Assembly (NCBI GenBank): GCA_049999725.1
Contig: JBNGIS010016008.1
Location: 1 to 22,592, forward strand
Source of the DNA: Haplomitrium mnioides
Taxonomy: Eukaryota > Marchantiophyta > Haplomitriopsida > Calobryales
Reading direction: 5' to 3'
Length of the DNA: 22,592 nucleotides
Made by a program: the position numbers and the translations under genes. The notes under the pieces were generated by a model that was not told the origin of the DNA, did not search any database, and saw only the letters and a list, made by a program, of their open reading frames with translations. Below are positions 1 to 9,920 of this stretch, in pieces. Within the stretch, counting starts at the first letter, position 1. Every line of letters starts with the position of its first letter.

Positions 1-1139
1 TCAGGGGGACAAAACTTTCAAGCGGTAGCTAGCAAAGAAACTGACAGTAGCTGCGAAAGGAAGGAAGAAATCTGGGGTCAAGAAAGCCCCCGAAGAACAA
101 GAACAGCCCTCTACATTGGTTTCTTACCCTCCGGCTTTTCTTCCCCATTGCCACAAGGCCAGAGAGTGGAAAGCACGGTAGCAAATTGGTGCTGCATCTC
201 TCACAACAATAGGAGTTGTGAGAGATGAGGAAGAAGACTTACTGTCTTATGTCGACGGTCTCAACATGGCATTTTATCAAGTCCACGGGGAGGCCAACGC
301 TCGACAATTGAAGGGCATTGTGAAACCTAGGTGTTTCACTTTGGCTATTGCTTATATTCCTTACGGGTATAACCTAAAGGAATGTAAGCATGATGACTCG
401 GAACCGTTTTCAAAAGATGACATTTTCAATATGGTATCATTTTTTGCGGCAATAACTACTTTGGAGTTTTGGTCTTTTGTAGTCATACATTCTTCACAAC
501 AGTTTGGCATCGTCAAGGATGCCCTTTCTGAAGTCTACTGTACAATTGATCACGACATCTGGTGAGTTGTTCTTTCATTTTTTTTTTGATTTCTTTGTTT
601 TTTATTTCTCTTGCATTTTCGTTACAATGTTTGCTGTGATTGTTTATCTTTTTGCAAGGACAAAAGCAATATACATCATTCTGGTGGTCCCAGAATCGCA
701 CATGCCCACGAGTATTGGACGGTGGGCTACTGGACAAAGGAAGAAAAGAGGAGCATGTGTCATTTCAATTTGCAAGCTTCTTCTGCCATTAGACTTCCTC
801 GGCAGCCTATGCGGAGTGTTTTTAGCTTCCCTGCAGTTTCTGCAAAGCTTAAACATCCAAGAGATGATGCTCCTTTGAATGTTTATTAGAAGCCGCAAGC
901 TCAGTGTATTTATATTCCTCAAAGGGTTTTGGAGATGGCTTCCTTGCCATCCGATGTGACTGAGTCACAGATAGTTTCTGCTTACCACAAGGAACCTGTT
1001 CCTCCTAGTACTGCAAGTGCTTCTTGTGACTGTTGTAATATCGGGGACTGGAAAGTCTCGACAGGATTCTCTAGCAGCTGCAGATGCTCAGCTTGTAGAT
1101 TTAGATGAGACAGTTCCTCCCGAAGAGGAGAGAGTCTGA
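1..1139 (+). pseudogene. Degraded N6/N4 methyltransferase-like gene remnant
   Basis: The longest clean stretch (frame of 218-565) contains AYIPYG followed by HDDSEPFSKDDIF, an aromatic-rich beta strand, then HSSQQFGIVKDAL. After a break, the same frame at about 690-887 reads EYWTVGYWTKEE, HFNL and KHPRDDAPLNVY, then a TAG and KPQ. This order (a PPYG-like motif, WDD-pf, an FC-Q strand, FWW, E-x-VGY, HFN, HP-D-LN-YQKP) resembles the class of methyltransferases with a DPPY active site; this is recalled family knowledge, not a search. The DPP portion is YIP here, so the active site is lost. In-frame stops lie near 26-28 and 173-175. A GTGAGT donor-like site at 562 and a pyrimidine-rich tract ending in CAAG at 658 could bound a 97-nt intron, but the frames on the two sides do not join cleanly. 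The likely C-terminus is DLDETVPPEEERV before TGA at 1137-1139, in a third frame. The 5' end lies outside the window. Confidence 0.42.
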
Positions 1140-1163
1140 GGACGTCTTTGTACACTTTGCATC

Positions 1164-1180
1164 AATAATAAAAAAAAAAA
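1164..1180 (+). other. AATAATAAA followed by an 11-A run
   Basis: About 25 bp after the last stop of the decayed gene there is AATAATAAA merging into a run of A (1170-1180). It could be a polyadenylation-signal region, or the fossil poly(A) end of a retrocopied transcript. A low-complexity A-run in AT-rich DNA is an equally simple reading. No target-site duplication was found to support retrocopying. Confidence 0.25.
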
Positions 1181-1345
1181 TTCCAAATTTTTTTCTGTCA
1201 AAGTTTCATCTTGTTGCTCTTTCAATCTATTGCAAGTCTTTTCATCACTATTCAGTTTATTGCGCCTAAGAATAAGTTGACCCAATTGATAGTCTAAGAA
1301 TGGTTTGAACACAGTTACTAATCTAAGAATGATTTGGAGTCTTTG

Positions 1346-1677
1346 CACATTGTTTAGTGTCTTTGCGTATTAAGGCTTTGTAGTTCTTGTTCAGATTCCC
1401 TGCAAGCTTAAGCTATAAGGTTGTTGTTCAGAGTTCCTGCACTCGTTGGTCAAATGGTTCTTGTTCAATGTCTATGCTTGTATAGGCTGTAGGGTTCTTG
1501 TTTAGAATCTTGACGTGTTTTGGCTCTAGGATTCTAGTTGAAAGTCCATGCGTGTATAGCTTCATTGTTCTTGTTTAGAGTCTAATTACGCACAGGATTT
1601 AGGATTCTTGTTCGGAGTCTATGCGTGCATAGGCTTTACGGTTTTGGTTTGGAGTCTATGCTTGCATAAACTTTGTT
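1346..1677. repeat. Degenerate 37-bp minisatellite, about 9 units
   Basis: Units begin with variants of GTTCTTGTT and continue with AGAGTCTATGCGTG and CATAGGCTTTAGG. Unit starts read by eye are 1346, 1383, 1420, 1457, 1494, 1531, 1567, 1604 and 1641. The spacing is 37 bp each time except one of 36. Units differ at many positions, so the array is old. A more degenerate CTAAGAATG motif at about 1265, 1293 and 1323 suggests it may extend further left. It is unrelated in sequence to the 96-bp satellite that begins 300 bp downstream. Confidence 0.85.
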
Positions 1678-1983
1678 GGCTACGATACTCAAAGTCAAGT
1701 TTAAAGTCCTTACTTGACTGGACATTTACGTTTTCCTGTAGTTTTTTTCTACCGAAAGATATATATTTTATTTCTTTTTTGATGAACTTAGTTCATTCAC
1801 AATAGTGTCAAGTTTTTTAAAAATATTAGAATAACCAAAATGTTTGTTTTTCAAGTTTTTTCTATAAAAAAATATTTGAAATATAATCTAAATGGAAAAT
1901 ATGCATTTTTTGTTCATAAAAAATGATTTTTTTTGTCGAAAAGAAGACTCGGTACCAGTTCCTAGTTCAAAGTAGCGGCTATT
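1678..1983. other. AT-rich spacer between the two tandem arrays
   Basis: This stretch is rich in A and T runs (notably 1815-1930) and holds no convincing gene, repeat or RNA. The last 50 bp, containing a GGTACC site, lead into the first recognisable 96-bp monomer. Confidence 0.6.
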
Positions 1984-2669
1984 TACTACATCTGCCAATG
2001 GTATGGTATTTGTATTTGAATTGCATAGTTTCTTTGGCAAGGAAAAATCTACCTCACCATTGTCCTTGCGCTAGATTAGGTACTACATCTGTGATGGTGT
2101 TGTATTCGTATTTGAATTGCACATCCTCTATGGCAGAGAAAAATCTACCTAATCCTCACCATTGCCATTACGCTAGATTGGGTACTACATCTCTGATGGT
2201 ATAGTTTTGGCATTTGAATTGCACTGCCTCTTCGGCACAAAGACATCTACCTCACCATTGCTCTTGCGCCAGATTGGGTACAACATCTATGATGGCATGG
2301 TTTTTGTATTTTAATTGCATAGCTTCTATGGCACAGAAAAATCTACTTCATCAATGCTATTGCACCAAATTAGGTGCTACATCTCCGTTGGTATGGTATT
2401 TGTATTTGAATTGCATAGCCTTTATGGCATGGAAAAATGTACCTTGCCATTGTCATTGCGCCATGTTGGGTACTATTTTTGCGATGGTATAGAAAAATGT
2501 ACTTCGTCAATGCCTTTCTGCTTGATTTGGTACTACATCTACCATGGTATGGTATTCGTATTTGAATTGTACTATGACAAGGAAAAAATGTACCTCACCA
2601 TTGTCCTTGCACCATATTGTGTACTACATTTGCAATGGCATGTTTTAGTATTTGAATTCCACACCCTTG
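1984..2669. repeat. Satellite: left partial higher-order block
   Basis: These are the left-most monomers, about seven. They contain one shortened monomer at about 2484 in which GATGGTAT jumps directly to AGAAAAAT. The right boundary is inferred from the spacing of landmark monomers in later blocks. It is taken as the tail of a higher-order unit whose start is missing. Confidence 0.45.
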
Positions 2670-5298
2670 ATGGCACAGAAAAATCTACCTCACCATTACC
2701 ATTGCCATTGCACTAGATTGGGCACTATATCTACAATGATATTGTATTTGTATTTTAACTACATAGCCTCTATGAGATGGAAAATTTACTGTACCATTGC
2801 CCTTGTGCCAAATTGGATACTACATCTGCAATGGCAAGGTATTCATATTAGAATTGCACAATCTCTATGGCACCAAAAAAATCTACCTTTTCTATGCCAT
2901 TGCGCTAGATTAGATACTACATTTGCAATGGTATGGTATTCGTATTTGAATTCCACATTCTCAATGGCACGGAGAATTCTACCTCACCATTGCCCTTGCA
3001 CCAGATTGGGTACTAGATCTGTGATAGAATGGTATTGGCATTTGAATTACATAGCCTTTATGGCACAAAAAAATATATCTCACCATTGCTCTTGCACCAG
3101 ATTGTGTACTACATCTACGATGGTATGGTTTTAGTATTTGAAATGCATAGCCTTTATGGCACCAAAACATCTACCTCACCATTACCCTTGCACTAGATTT
3201 TGTGCTACGTCTGCGATGGTATAGTATTCTTATTTGAATTGCTAATCCTCTATGGCACGGAAAAATCTACCTCACCATTTCCCTTGCACTAGACTGGGTA
3301 CTACATCTGCGATGGGATGGTTTTTGTATTTGAATTACACATCCTCTATGGCATAGAAAAATCTACCTTACCGTTGTCATTGTGCCATTTGGTACTAAAA
3401 AAAGATGGTATGATATTTGTGTTTGAATTGCATAGACTCTATGGCATGGAAAAACTACCTCACCATTGTCCTTGTGCCAGATTGGGTACTACATCTGTGA
3501 TGGTATTGTATTCATATTAGAATTGCACAAACTATATGGTACAGAAAAATCTACCTTACCATTGTAATTACATCAAATTGAGCACTACATCTCCAATGGT
3601 ATGGTGTTGGCATTTGAATTGCACAACCTCTATGGCACAAAAATATCTAACTCATCATTGCTCTCGTGCCAGATTGGGTACTACATCTGCAATGGTATGG
3701 TTTTTGTACTAGAATTGCATAACTTCTATGGCACATAAAAATCTACCTCACCAATATCTTAGCGCCATATTGGGTACCACATGTGCAAAGGTACAGTATT
3801 TCTATTTGAATTACACATTGTCTATGGCATGGAAAATCTACCTCACCATTGCTATTGCGCTATGTTGGGTTCTACATCTGCTATGGTATAGAAAAATCCA
3901 CCTCACCAATTACTTTGCGGCAGACTGGGTACCAAATCTATGATGGTATGGTACTCGTATTTGAATTCCAAAGCCTCTATGGCACAAAACAATCAACCAC
4001 GCCATTGTTATTGTGCCATATTGGGCACTACATTCGAGAGGTATGGTATTCGTATTTGAATTTCACATCCTCGATGGCACAAAAAATCTACCTCACCATT
4101 TCTATTGCGCCAGATTGGGTACTACATCTACAATGGTATTGTATTTGTATTTAAATTGCACAACCTCTATGGCATAGAAAAATCTACCTCACTATTGCCC
4201 TTGCGTGACATTCGGTACTACATGTACTATGGTATGGTATTTGTATTTGAACTGCACATCCTCCATGGTACGGAAAAGTCCATATCATGTATGCCCTTGC
4301 GCTAGATTGGGTAGTACATGTGCAATGGTATTGGTATTTGTATTTGAATTGCACATCTTCTATGGCATGGAAAAATCTACCTCACCATTGCCATTGCGCC
4401 AAATTGCCTACTATATCTGTGATGGTGAGACATTCCCATTTAAATTGCACACAACTATGGCACGGAAAAATCTACATCACCATTGCTCTTGCAATGGTAT
4501 GGTATTCATATTTGGAGTGCACAACCTCTATGGCACGGAAACATTTACCTCTCCATTGCCCTTGCGTCAGATTGGATACTACATCTGCGATGGTATGCTA
4601 TTTGTATTTGATTTACACACCTTCCATATTGGGTACTACATCTGCGATGGTATGCTATTTGTATTTGATTTACACACCCTCCATAGCACCACCAAATCTA
4701 CCTCACCATTCTCGTTGCACCATATTTGGTACTGCATCTGTGATAGTATGGTATTACTTTTATGCACTAGATTTGGTACTGCATATGTGATAGTATGGTA
4801 TTAGTATTAGAATTGCACAACCTCTATGGCACGGAAAAGTCTACCTCACCATTGCATTTGCGCTAGATTGGGTACTACATCTATTATGGTATGGTTTTGA
4901 CATTTGAATTGCACAACTTCTATGGCACAGAAAAATCTACCTCACCATTGCCGATGCGCCAAATTGGGTACTACATCTACAATGGTATGGTTTTCGTATT
5001 TGATTTGCATAGCCTCTATGGCACAGAAAAATCTACCTCACCATTTCCATTGTGCTAGATTAGTTACTACATATGCGTTAGTATGGTATTTGTATTTGAA
5101 TTGCACAACCTCCATGTCACAGAAAACTCTACCCCACCGTTGCTCTCGTGCCAAATTGAGTGCTCTATCTGCGATGGTATGGTATTCATATTTCAATTGC
5201 ATAGCCTTTATGGCACGGAAAAATCCACCTCACCATTGTCCTTGCATATGATTGGGTACTAAATCTAGGATGGTATTGTATTTGTATTTGAATTGCAC
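2670..5298. repeat. Satellite: higher-order block 1
   Basis: The block is defined by landmark monomers in fixed order: the TTTTCTATGCC variant at about 2888, the CCAATATCTTAGC variant at about 3751, and the ACAACTATGG plus TCTACATCACC variant with a 23-bp deletion at about 4471. The left boundary is placed by analogy with later blocks. It also holds a 61-bp monomer at about 3885 and a local 57-bp duplication at 4571-4684. Length is about 2.63 kb. Confidence 0.6.
4571..4684. repeat. 57-bp local tandem duplication inside the satellite
   Basis: Two adjacent nearly identical segments run from ATTGG at 4571 and from ATTGG at 4628. Both carry the otherwise rare combination GGTATGCTATTTG, TTTGATTTACACACC and TCCAT. 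Only about two mismatches separate them, far fewer than between ordinary neighbouring monomers, so the event is recent. The 57-bp step is out of register with the 96-bp period. Confidence 0.85.
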
Positions 5299-7290
5299 AA
5301 CTTGTATGGCATTAGAAAATCTACCTCACCATTGCCATTGTGCGAGATTTGGTACTACATCTCTGATGGTATGGTATTGGTATTTGAATCACACACCCTC
5401 TACGGCACGGAAAAATCTATCTCACCATTGTTCTTGCACCAGATTGGGTGCTACATCTGCGACTGCATGGTGTTTGTATTAGTATTGCACAACCTCTATA
5501 GCACGGAAAATTCTACTTTTTCTATACCGTTGCCCCAGATTGGGTTCTACATCTGCACTTGTGTGGTATTCATATTTGAACTCCACATTCTAAATGGCAT
5601 GGAAAATTCTACCTCACGATTGCCATTGTGCCAGATTGGGCACTATATCTATGATAAAATGGTATTGGCATTTGAATTTCACAGCCATTATGGCATGGAA
5701 AAATCTACCTCACCATTGTTCTGGCAACAGATTGTGTACTACATTTGCGATAGTATGGTATTAGTATTTGAATTGCATAGCCTCTATGGTATGGAAACAT
5801 CTACCTCACCATTGCCTTTGCGCATGATTGGGTGCTACATGTGCGATGGTATGGCATTCATATTTGAATTGCACAACCTCTATGGCACAGAAAAATCTAC
5901 CTCATCATTGTCATTGTGCCAGATTGGGTGCTACATGAGTGATGGTATTGTATTCATATTTGAATTGCACAACCTATATTGTACGGAAAAATCTACCTTA
6001 CCATTGTCATTGTGCCAGATTGGGCACTACAACTCTGATGGTATGGTGTTGGCATTTGAATTGCACAGTCTCTATGGCACAAAAATATCTACTTCACCAT
6101 TGCTCTTGCACCAGATTGGGTACTACATCTGCGATGGTGTGGTTTTTGTATTTGAATTGCACAACTTCTATGGCACAAAAAAATCTTCCTCACCAATATC
6201 TTGGCGCCAGATTGGTTACCAAATTTGGGATGGTATGGTATTCATATTTGAATTGCACAGCCTCCATGGCATGGAAAAATCAACCTCACCATTGTCATTG
6301 TGCTATATTGGGTACTACATTCGCAATGGTATGGTATTGGTATTTGAATTTCACATCCTCGATGGCACAAAAAATGTACCTCACCATTGCCATTGTGCGA
6401 GATCGAGTACTACATCTACAATAGCATTGTATTCCTATTTAAATTGCACAACCTCTATGGCACAGAGAAATCTACCTCATCATTGCCCTTTTGTCACATT
6501 GGGTACTACATCTGCTATAGTATGGTATTCGTTTTTGAATTGCACAACCTCTATGGCACGGAGAAATCTACCTCACCAATGCCCTTGTGCCAAATTGGGT
6601 GCTACATGTGCATTGGTATGGTATTCATATTTGAATTGCACATTCTCTATGGCACGGAAAAATCTACCTCACCATTGCCATTGCGTCATATTGGGCACTA
6701 TATTTGCGATAGTATGGCATCGGCATTTGAATTGCATAGCAACTATGGCACATAAAAATCTACATCACCGTTGCTCTTGCGATGGTATGGTTTTTGTATT
6801 TGAACTACACAACCTCTATGGTACTGAAAAATTTGCCTCACCATTGCTATCGGGCCAGATCGAGTACTATATCTGCGATGGCATGGTATTCGTATTTGAA
6901 GTTCACGACCTCCATGGCACGGAAAAATCTACCTCACCATTGCCTTTGCGCCAAATTGGGTGCTATATTTGGGATGGCATGGTTTTCATATTTGAATTGC
7001 ATAGCCTCCATGACACGGAGAAATCTGCCTCACCACTGCCATTGTGCTAGATTGGGTACTACATTTGCATTGGTCTAGTATTCATATTTGAATTGCACAA
7101 CCTCTATAGCACGGAAAACTCTACCTCACCATTGCCCTTGTGCCAGATTGAGTACCGCAATTGCAATAGCATGGTATTCGCATTTGAATTGCATAACCTC
7201 TATGGCTCGGAAGGATCCACCTCACTATTGTCTTTGCGCCTGATTGGGTACTTTGTTAATGATGGTATTGTATTCATATTTGAATTGCAA
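5299..7290. repeat. Satellite: higher-order block 2
   Basis: It begins at the AACTTGTATGGCATT variant (5299) and contains TTTTCTATA at 5517, CCAATATCTTGGC at 6193 and the deletion monomer with TCTACATCACC at 6749. At about 1.99 kb it is the shortest block. The longest open frame of the array (5293-7050, 585 codons) falls mostly here because indels are few. I read that as absence of decay rather than as a gene. Confidence 0.65.
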
Positions 7291-9449
7291 AACTTGTATG
7301 GCATTGGAGATACTGCCTCACCATTTCCATTGTGCGAGATTGGTTACTACATCTCTGATGGTATGGTATTGGCATTTGAATTGCACACCCTCTTTGGCAC
7401 AGAAAAATCAACCTCTCCATTGTCCTTGCCTTCGATTGGGTACTACATCTGCCTTTGCATGGTGTTCGTATTAGAATTGCATGCTAGGTTCTATAGCATG
7501 AAAAAATCTACTTTTTCTATGCCATTGCGCCATATTGGGTACTACATTTGCAATGGTAGGGTATTCATATTTGAATTCCACATTCTCAATGGCACAGAAA
7601 ATTCTACCTTGCTATTGCCCTTGCGCCACATTGGGTACTATATATGTGATAGTATAGTATTGGCATTTGAATTGTACAGCCTCTATAACACGGAAAAATC
7701 TACCTCACCATTGTTCTTGCGCCAAATTGGGTACTACATCTGTGATGGTATTGTATTTGTATTTGAATTGCACAACCTACATGGTACAAAACAATCTACC
7801 TTACCATTGTTATTACGCCACATTGGGCACTACATTTGTGATGGTATGGTGTTGGCATTTGAATTGCACAACCTCTATGGCACAAAAATATTTACCTCAT
7901 CATTTCTCTTACGCAAGATTGGGTATTGCATTTGCAATGAGTTTTTTTGTATTTGAATTGTACAGCCTCAAAGGCACAAAAATACTCCACCATTGCCTTT
8001 GCACCAAATTGGGTACTACATTTGCAATGGTATGATATTTTTATTTGAATTCCATAGACTCTATGGCATGGAAAAATCTACCTCACAATTGTCATTGCAC
8101 TAGATTGGGTACTACATCTCTTATGGTTATGTATTTGTATTTGAATTGCACAACCTATATGGTACAAAAAAATCTACCTTATCATTGTCATTGCGCCAGA
8201 TTGGGCACTACATCTCTGATGGTGTGGTGTTGGTATTTGAATTGCAGAGCCTCTATGGCACAAAAATATCTACCTCACCATTGCTCTTGCGGCAGATTGG
8301 CTACTACATCTGGAATGGTATGGTTTTTGTATTTGAATTGGAAAACTTCTATGGCACAGAAAAATCTACCTCACCAATATCTTAGCACTTGATTGGGTAC
8401 CAAATTTGCAATGGTTTGGTATTCGTATTTGAATTGCACATTCTCCATGGCACTGAAAAATCAACCTCACCATTGTCATTGCACTATATTGGGTACTATA
8501 TTCCTGATGGTATGGTATTTGTATTTGAATTTCATAACCTCAATGGCACATAAAAATGGACCTCACCATTGCTATTGCGCGAGATTAGATACTACATCTA
8601 CAATGGTATTGTATTCATATTTAAATTGCACAACATCTATAGCACAGAAAAATCTTGCGCCATTGCCATTGCGTCATCTTGGGTGCTACATCTACCTCTA
8701 CCTCGTCATTGCCCTTGCCCCAGATTGGGTACTATGTCTGCAATAGTATGGGATTGGCATTTGAATTGCACAACAACTATGGCAAATTAAAATCTACATC
8801 ACCATTGCTCTTGCAATGGCATGGTTTTCATATTTGAATTGCACAGCCTCTATGGCACGGAAAAACCTACCTCACCATTGGCATTAGGCTAGATTGGATA
8901 CTACATGTGCTATGGTATGGTATTTATATTTGAAAAACATAGCCTCTATGGCACGGAAAAATCTACCTCTCCATTGCCCTTGTGCCAGATTGGGCACTAC
9001 ATCTGCAATGGTATGGCATTCATATTATAATTACACATTCTCCAAGGCAAAAACAATCTACCTCACCATTCCCGTTATGCTAGATTTGGTACTACATCTA
9101 TGATGGTATGGTATTAGTATGTGAATTGCACAACCTCTATGGCACAGAAAATCCTACCTCACCATTGCTCTTGCGCTAGATTGAACACTATATGTACTAT
9201 GGTTTGGTCTTTGTATTTTAATTGCACAACATTTATGGCACAGAAAATTCTACCTCACCATTGCTCTTGCGCCAAATTGGGTACTACATTTGCAATGGTA
9301 TGGTTTTCGTATTTGAATTGCATAGTCTGCATGGCACGGAAAAATCTACCTCACCATTTTCATTGTGCCAGATTGGGTACTTCATCTGCGTTTGTATGGT
9401 ATTCATATTTGAATTGCACAACCTCTATAGCACAGAAAAATCTACCCCA

Positions 9450-9454
9450 CTGTT
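9450..9454. repeat. Left target-site duplication (CTGTT)
   Basis: CTGTT directly precedes the TGTTGG end of the solo LTR and is repeated exactly at 9759-9763. Five base pairs is the usual duplication length for LTR retrotransposon integrases. Confidence 0.88.
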
Positions 9455-9758
9455 TGTTGGAATGCGTGATAGCATCCTACAATATTGGATCGATGTCCAA
9501 TCTTTATAAAAATGAATTTAGAATCTAGAAAGTAGAAATGAATTCAAATGTGAAATATGCATGTGCAAAGTATTGCACCAATATGAAAAGTGATAAGTGT
9601 GCGTATGAATAACATGTATGTATCTCCTAATATACTAGTCTCACTAACTTAAGTAAATATACTAAGTATAGTAAAACTAACTTAGTTAAGGATTAGTTAA
9701 AGTTAACTAACCTTAGGATAATAAGCTACCTAACCCATGATAGCTTGTAACTTTAACA
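9455..9758 (+). mobile_element. Solo LTR (304 bp) inside a satellite monomer
   Basis: The insert starts TGTTGGAATG and ends CTTTAACA, the canonical TG...CA form with an imperfect terminal inverted repeat. It is flanked by perfect 5-bp CTGTT copies. Removing it and one CTGTT restores an ordinary monomer in register (CTACCCCA joined to CTGTTGCCCTTGTG). A TATA-like CTTTATAAAAATG lies at about 9501-9513. The TGTTGGAA start is common in Ty1/copia LTRs and suggests plus orientation; the superfamily is an inference. No internal sequence remains, as expected after LTR-LTR recombination. Confidence 0.9.
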
Positions 9759-9763
9759 CTGTT
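9759..9763. repeat. Right target-site duplication (CTGTT)
   Basis: This exact copy of the CTGTT at 9450-9454 follows the AACA end of the solo LTR. The satellite resumes immediately with GCCCTTGTG. Confidence 0.88.
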
Positions 9764-9920
9764 GCCCTTGTGTCAAATTAGGTACTCAATCTGTGATGGT
9801 GTGGTATTTGTATTTGAATTGCATATAGCCTTATGGCACAAAAAATCCACCTCATAATTGTCTTTGCGCCTGATTGGGTACTACATTTGTGATGGTATTG
9901 TATTCGTATTTGGATTGCAC

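Larger units (their letters stand above)
7291..9920. repeat. Satellite: higher-order block 3, with a solo LTR
   Basis: Landmarks are AACTTGTATGGCATT at 7291, TTTTCTATGCC at 7513, CCAATATCTTAGC at 8374 and the deletion monomer with TCTACATC at about 8793. The gross span is 2630 bp. After removing the 304-bp solo LTR and one 5-bp target duplication it is 2321 bp, close to the other blocks. Confidence 0.65.

Noticed and set aside
562-658. A confident 97-nt intron in the left pseudogene
   Set aside because: The donor is good (GTGAGT), but the acceptor is CAAG rather than CAG, and joining the exons leads into a frame that lacks the expected motifs. It is mentioned only as a possibility.
5293-7050. 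A 585-residue repeat protein, possibly a PPR, TPR, ankyrin or LRR type because of its 32-residue period
   Set aside because: The repeat has no helical-repeat or leucine-rich consensus, a second frame is equally open, and stops and frame switches occur throughout the array. The open frame follows from a 96-bp satellite unit.
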